From Pseudomonas sp. (GTDB lineage: Bacteria > Pseudomonadota > Gammaproteobacteria > Pseudomonadales > Pseudomonadaceae), in contig JAPLSD010000812.1 in assembly GCA_026398835.1 (NCBI GenBank), forward strand, positions 1-7,313: a stretch of DNA of 7,313 nt, written 5' to 3'. This document shows, one piece after another, positions 6,150-7,313 of the stretch (the stretch's first letter is position 1; each line of letters opens with the position of its first letter). Under the pieces are notes generated by a model. It searched no databases. It saw only the letters and a program-made list of their open reading frames with translations, and was not told the origin of the DNA. Made by a program: the position numbers and the translations under genes.

Positions 6150-7034
6150 ATGCGCGCTCTACTCGTGCTGTTCAGTCTGCTGCTGCCGTTGTCGCTCTCG
6201 ACAGCCTCGGCGGCAGAGAAACTTCAGGTGGTCACCAGCTTCAGCATCCTCGCCGACATGACCCATCAGGTCGGCGGCGAGCATATTCAGATCACTAACA
6301 TGGTCGGTCCGGACGCCGACGCCCACACCTACGAGCCAACCCCGGACGACGCTAAAGCGCTGCTCAAGGCCAGGCTGATCATCAAGAATGGCCTTGGTTT
6401 CGAGCCATGGCTGGATCGCATGATTACTAGCACCGAGACCAAAACTCCGGTGATCACCGCCAGCCGTGGCGTCATCCCGCGGACTCTGAATGAAGACGGT
6501 GAAACCATTCCCGACCCGCACGCCTGGCACAACCTGGCAAACACCGAGCTCTATGTGAGCAACATCACCAAGGCGTTGGTCGCGGCTGATCCGGCGAACA
6601 AAGCCGACTACGAGCGCAACAGCCAAACCTATCTGAAACAGATCTACCGTCTGCTGGCCGAAGCCAAAACCAAGCTTGGTTCGCTGCCGCCGGGCAATCG
6701 CAAGATCGTCACTTCCCATGACGCTTTCGGCTATCTCGGTCAGGCCTATGGCATCGACTTCATTGCGCCTCAAGGTTTGTCCACCGAGCGCGAACCTTCA
6801 GCCGCCGAAGTCGCCGCGCTGATCACCCAGATTCGCCAGGCCAAGGTCAAAGCAGTGTTCATGGAAAACATCAAGGACACACGTCTGCTCAAGCAAATCG
6901 CCGAAGAAAGCGGCGCGCATATCGGCGGCACCTTGTACTCCGACGCCCTCGCGGCGGAAGGTCCGGCGAGCACTTTCGCCGGGCTGTTCGAATACAACCT
7001 CAACACCCTGTACGACGCCTTGAGCAAACCATGA
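6150..7034 (+). CDS. Metal ABC transporter substrate-binding protein (cluster 9, ZnuA/AztC-like)
   Basis: A 294-residue periplasmic metal-binding protein. Residues 1-21 are a Sec signal peptide ending STASA; there is no lipobox cysteine, so it should be soluble. Predicted ligands are H59 (DAHTYEP), H124 (DPHAWHN), H190 (TSHDAFGYL) and D264 (LYSDAL). A histidine at the third position is typical of zinc-binding members, whereas manganese-binding members often carry glutamate there. The long His/acid-rich loop of classical ZnuA is absent: between residues 60 and 122 there is no histidine. The gene order ATPase, permease, binding protein resembles AztABC, but no AztD-like gene follows. The start at 6150 has GAGG (6137-6140) nine bases upstream; an ATG at 6135 overlapping the permease stop lacks a ribosome site and would add residues before the signal peptide. 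Last gene of the operon. Confidence 0.92.
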   Translation: MRALLVLFSLLLPLSLSTASAAEKLQVVTSFSILADMTHQVGGEHIQITNMVGPDADAHTYEPTPDDAKALLKARLIIKNGLGFEPWLDRMITSTETKTPVITASRGVIPRTLNEDGETIPDPHAWHNLANTELYVSNITKALVAADPANKADYERNSQTYLKQIYRLLAEAKTKLGSLPPGNRKIVTSHDAFGYLGQAYGIDFIAPQGLSTEREPSAAEVAALITQIRQAKVKAVFMENIKDTRLLKQIAEESGAHIGGTLYSDALAAEGPASTFAGLFEYNLNTLYDALSKP

Positions 7035-7066
7035 TTCGCAAGAACCCGTCAGGCGATCATGCGCAA

Positions 7067-7097
7067 ACCCTGTGAGAGCATGGCTTGCCCGCGAAGC
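7067..7097. repeat. Degenerate REP-like element
   Basis: This stretch reads like a variant of the common Pseudomonas REP motif, whose usual form is close to TGTGGGAGCAAGCTTGC followed by TCGCGAAGG. Here TGTGAGAGC, GGCTTGCC and CGCGAAGC are recognisable but the central palindrome is damaged. It lies in the short spacer between two convergent genes, where REPs are usually found. The resemblance is from memory. It could act as a weak bidirectional mRNA end structure. Confidence 0.5.
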
Positions 7098-7099
7098 AT

Positions 7100-7313
7100 T
7101 TAGGCTCTCGGTTTAACGGTTCCGCAATCCTGCCCCATCCACACCGCGCGGGTATCCAGGCTGCCCTTCTGTTGGATGCCGGTGGCATTGAAGGTGCCGT
7201 TGACCTTGGTGGTGAACTCTCGATCACTAAGGAAAGTGGCGACACCGGTGCCCTGCGCTTTCGGGCAGCTGAAGCGAAATTTCCACTGATTGCCGGTGCG
7301 GTCGGTGATTTCC
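7100..7313 (-). CDS. DUF3617 family protein, 3' end only
   Basis: The last 70 codons of a leftward gene whose start lies beyond the right edge. The frame begins at 7312 and ends at TAA (7102-7100). The visible part includes FRFSCPK, a strand-rich FTTKVNGTFN segment and a C-terminal VWMGQDCGTVKP, which fits the C-terminus of DUF3617 proteins. These are small exported proteins of unknown function, often with a conserved cysteine pair; two cysteines are visible here. It converges on the metal-binding protein gene with a 65-base gap. It is probably unrelated to the zinc genes, as it faces them and shares no promoter region with them. Confidence 0.75.
   Translation of the reverse strand, partial: EITDRTGNQWKFRFSCPKAQGTGVATFLSDREFTTKVNGTFNATGIQQKGSLDTRAVWMGQDCGTVKPRA

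Noticed and set aside
5535..7034. 499-codon plus-strand open frame suggesting a fusion to the binding protein
   Set aside because: The N-terminal part is the permease gene read in another frame, with an Arg/Pro-rich nonsense composition. The genuine protein begins at 6150 with its own signal peptide and ribosome site.
7031..7060. Imperfect inverted repeat (ATGATTCGC with GCGATCAT) at the end of the importer operon
   Set aside because: It has a bulge, a 13-base loop and no T-tract, so it is not supported as a terminator.
1..7313. CRISPR arrays, tRNA/rRNA genes, insertion sequences, phage or toxin-antitoxin genes
   Set aside because: I looked for direct-repeat arrays, transposase motifs and structured RNA genes and saw none. 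Nearly all of the window is filled by recognised genes.

Overview
The window looks like a chromosomal zinc-starvation island from a fluorescent-type Pseudomonas. The evidence is a GC-rich, Pseudomonas-like codon style, the gene set zigA / amidase / folE2, and a degenerate REP-like element at the right end. I made no database comparison; the genus is inferred from familiarity with these proteins and the gene order.

Layout, left to right. (1) A leftward two-gene operon: a COG0523 GTPase of the ZigA type (652-1860) followed, with a one-base stop/start overlap, by a DUF1826 protein (2-652). (2) A control region (1861-1986) with a perfect 7-1-7 inverted repeat matching the Zur operator. On its other side is a short leader holding two mutually exclusive hairpins, then a small secreted four-cysteine protein of unknown function (1987-2367). 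(3) A leftward AMIN + Amidase_3 cell-wall amidase (2364-3578), whose stop overlaps that of the small gene by four bases. (4) A second divergent control region (3579-3708) with a second Zur-like operator that contains a consensus -10 box. (5) A tightly packed rightward operon: folE2 (zinc-independent GTP cyclohydrolase IB), then ATPase, permease and periplasmic binding protein of a zinc/manganese-family ABC importer (3709-7034). All junctions are overlapping or nearly so. (6) A short convergent spacer with a REP-like remnant, and the 3' end of a leftward DUF3617 gene cut by the window edge.

How it fits together: in zinc-replete cells Zur would sit on both operators and silence both divergent pairs. 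In zinc shortage the cell would import zinc with the ABC system, make folate precursors with an enzyme that does not need zinc, and make a putative zinc-handling GTPase. The amidase (itself a zinc enzyme), the small secreted protein and DUF1826 are less obvious members. The most interesting points are a HxD...H...R pattern in DUF1826 that resembles Fe(II)/2-oxoglutarate oxygenases, the unknown secreted protein with its structured leader, and the direct ATGA coupling of folE2 to a metal importer. I see no new multi-gene defence or mobile system here.
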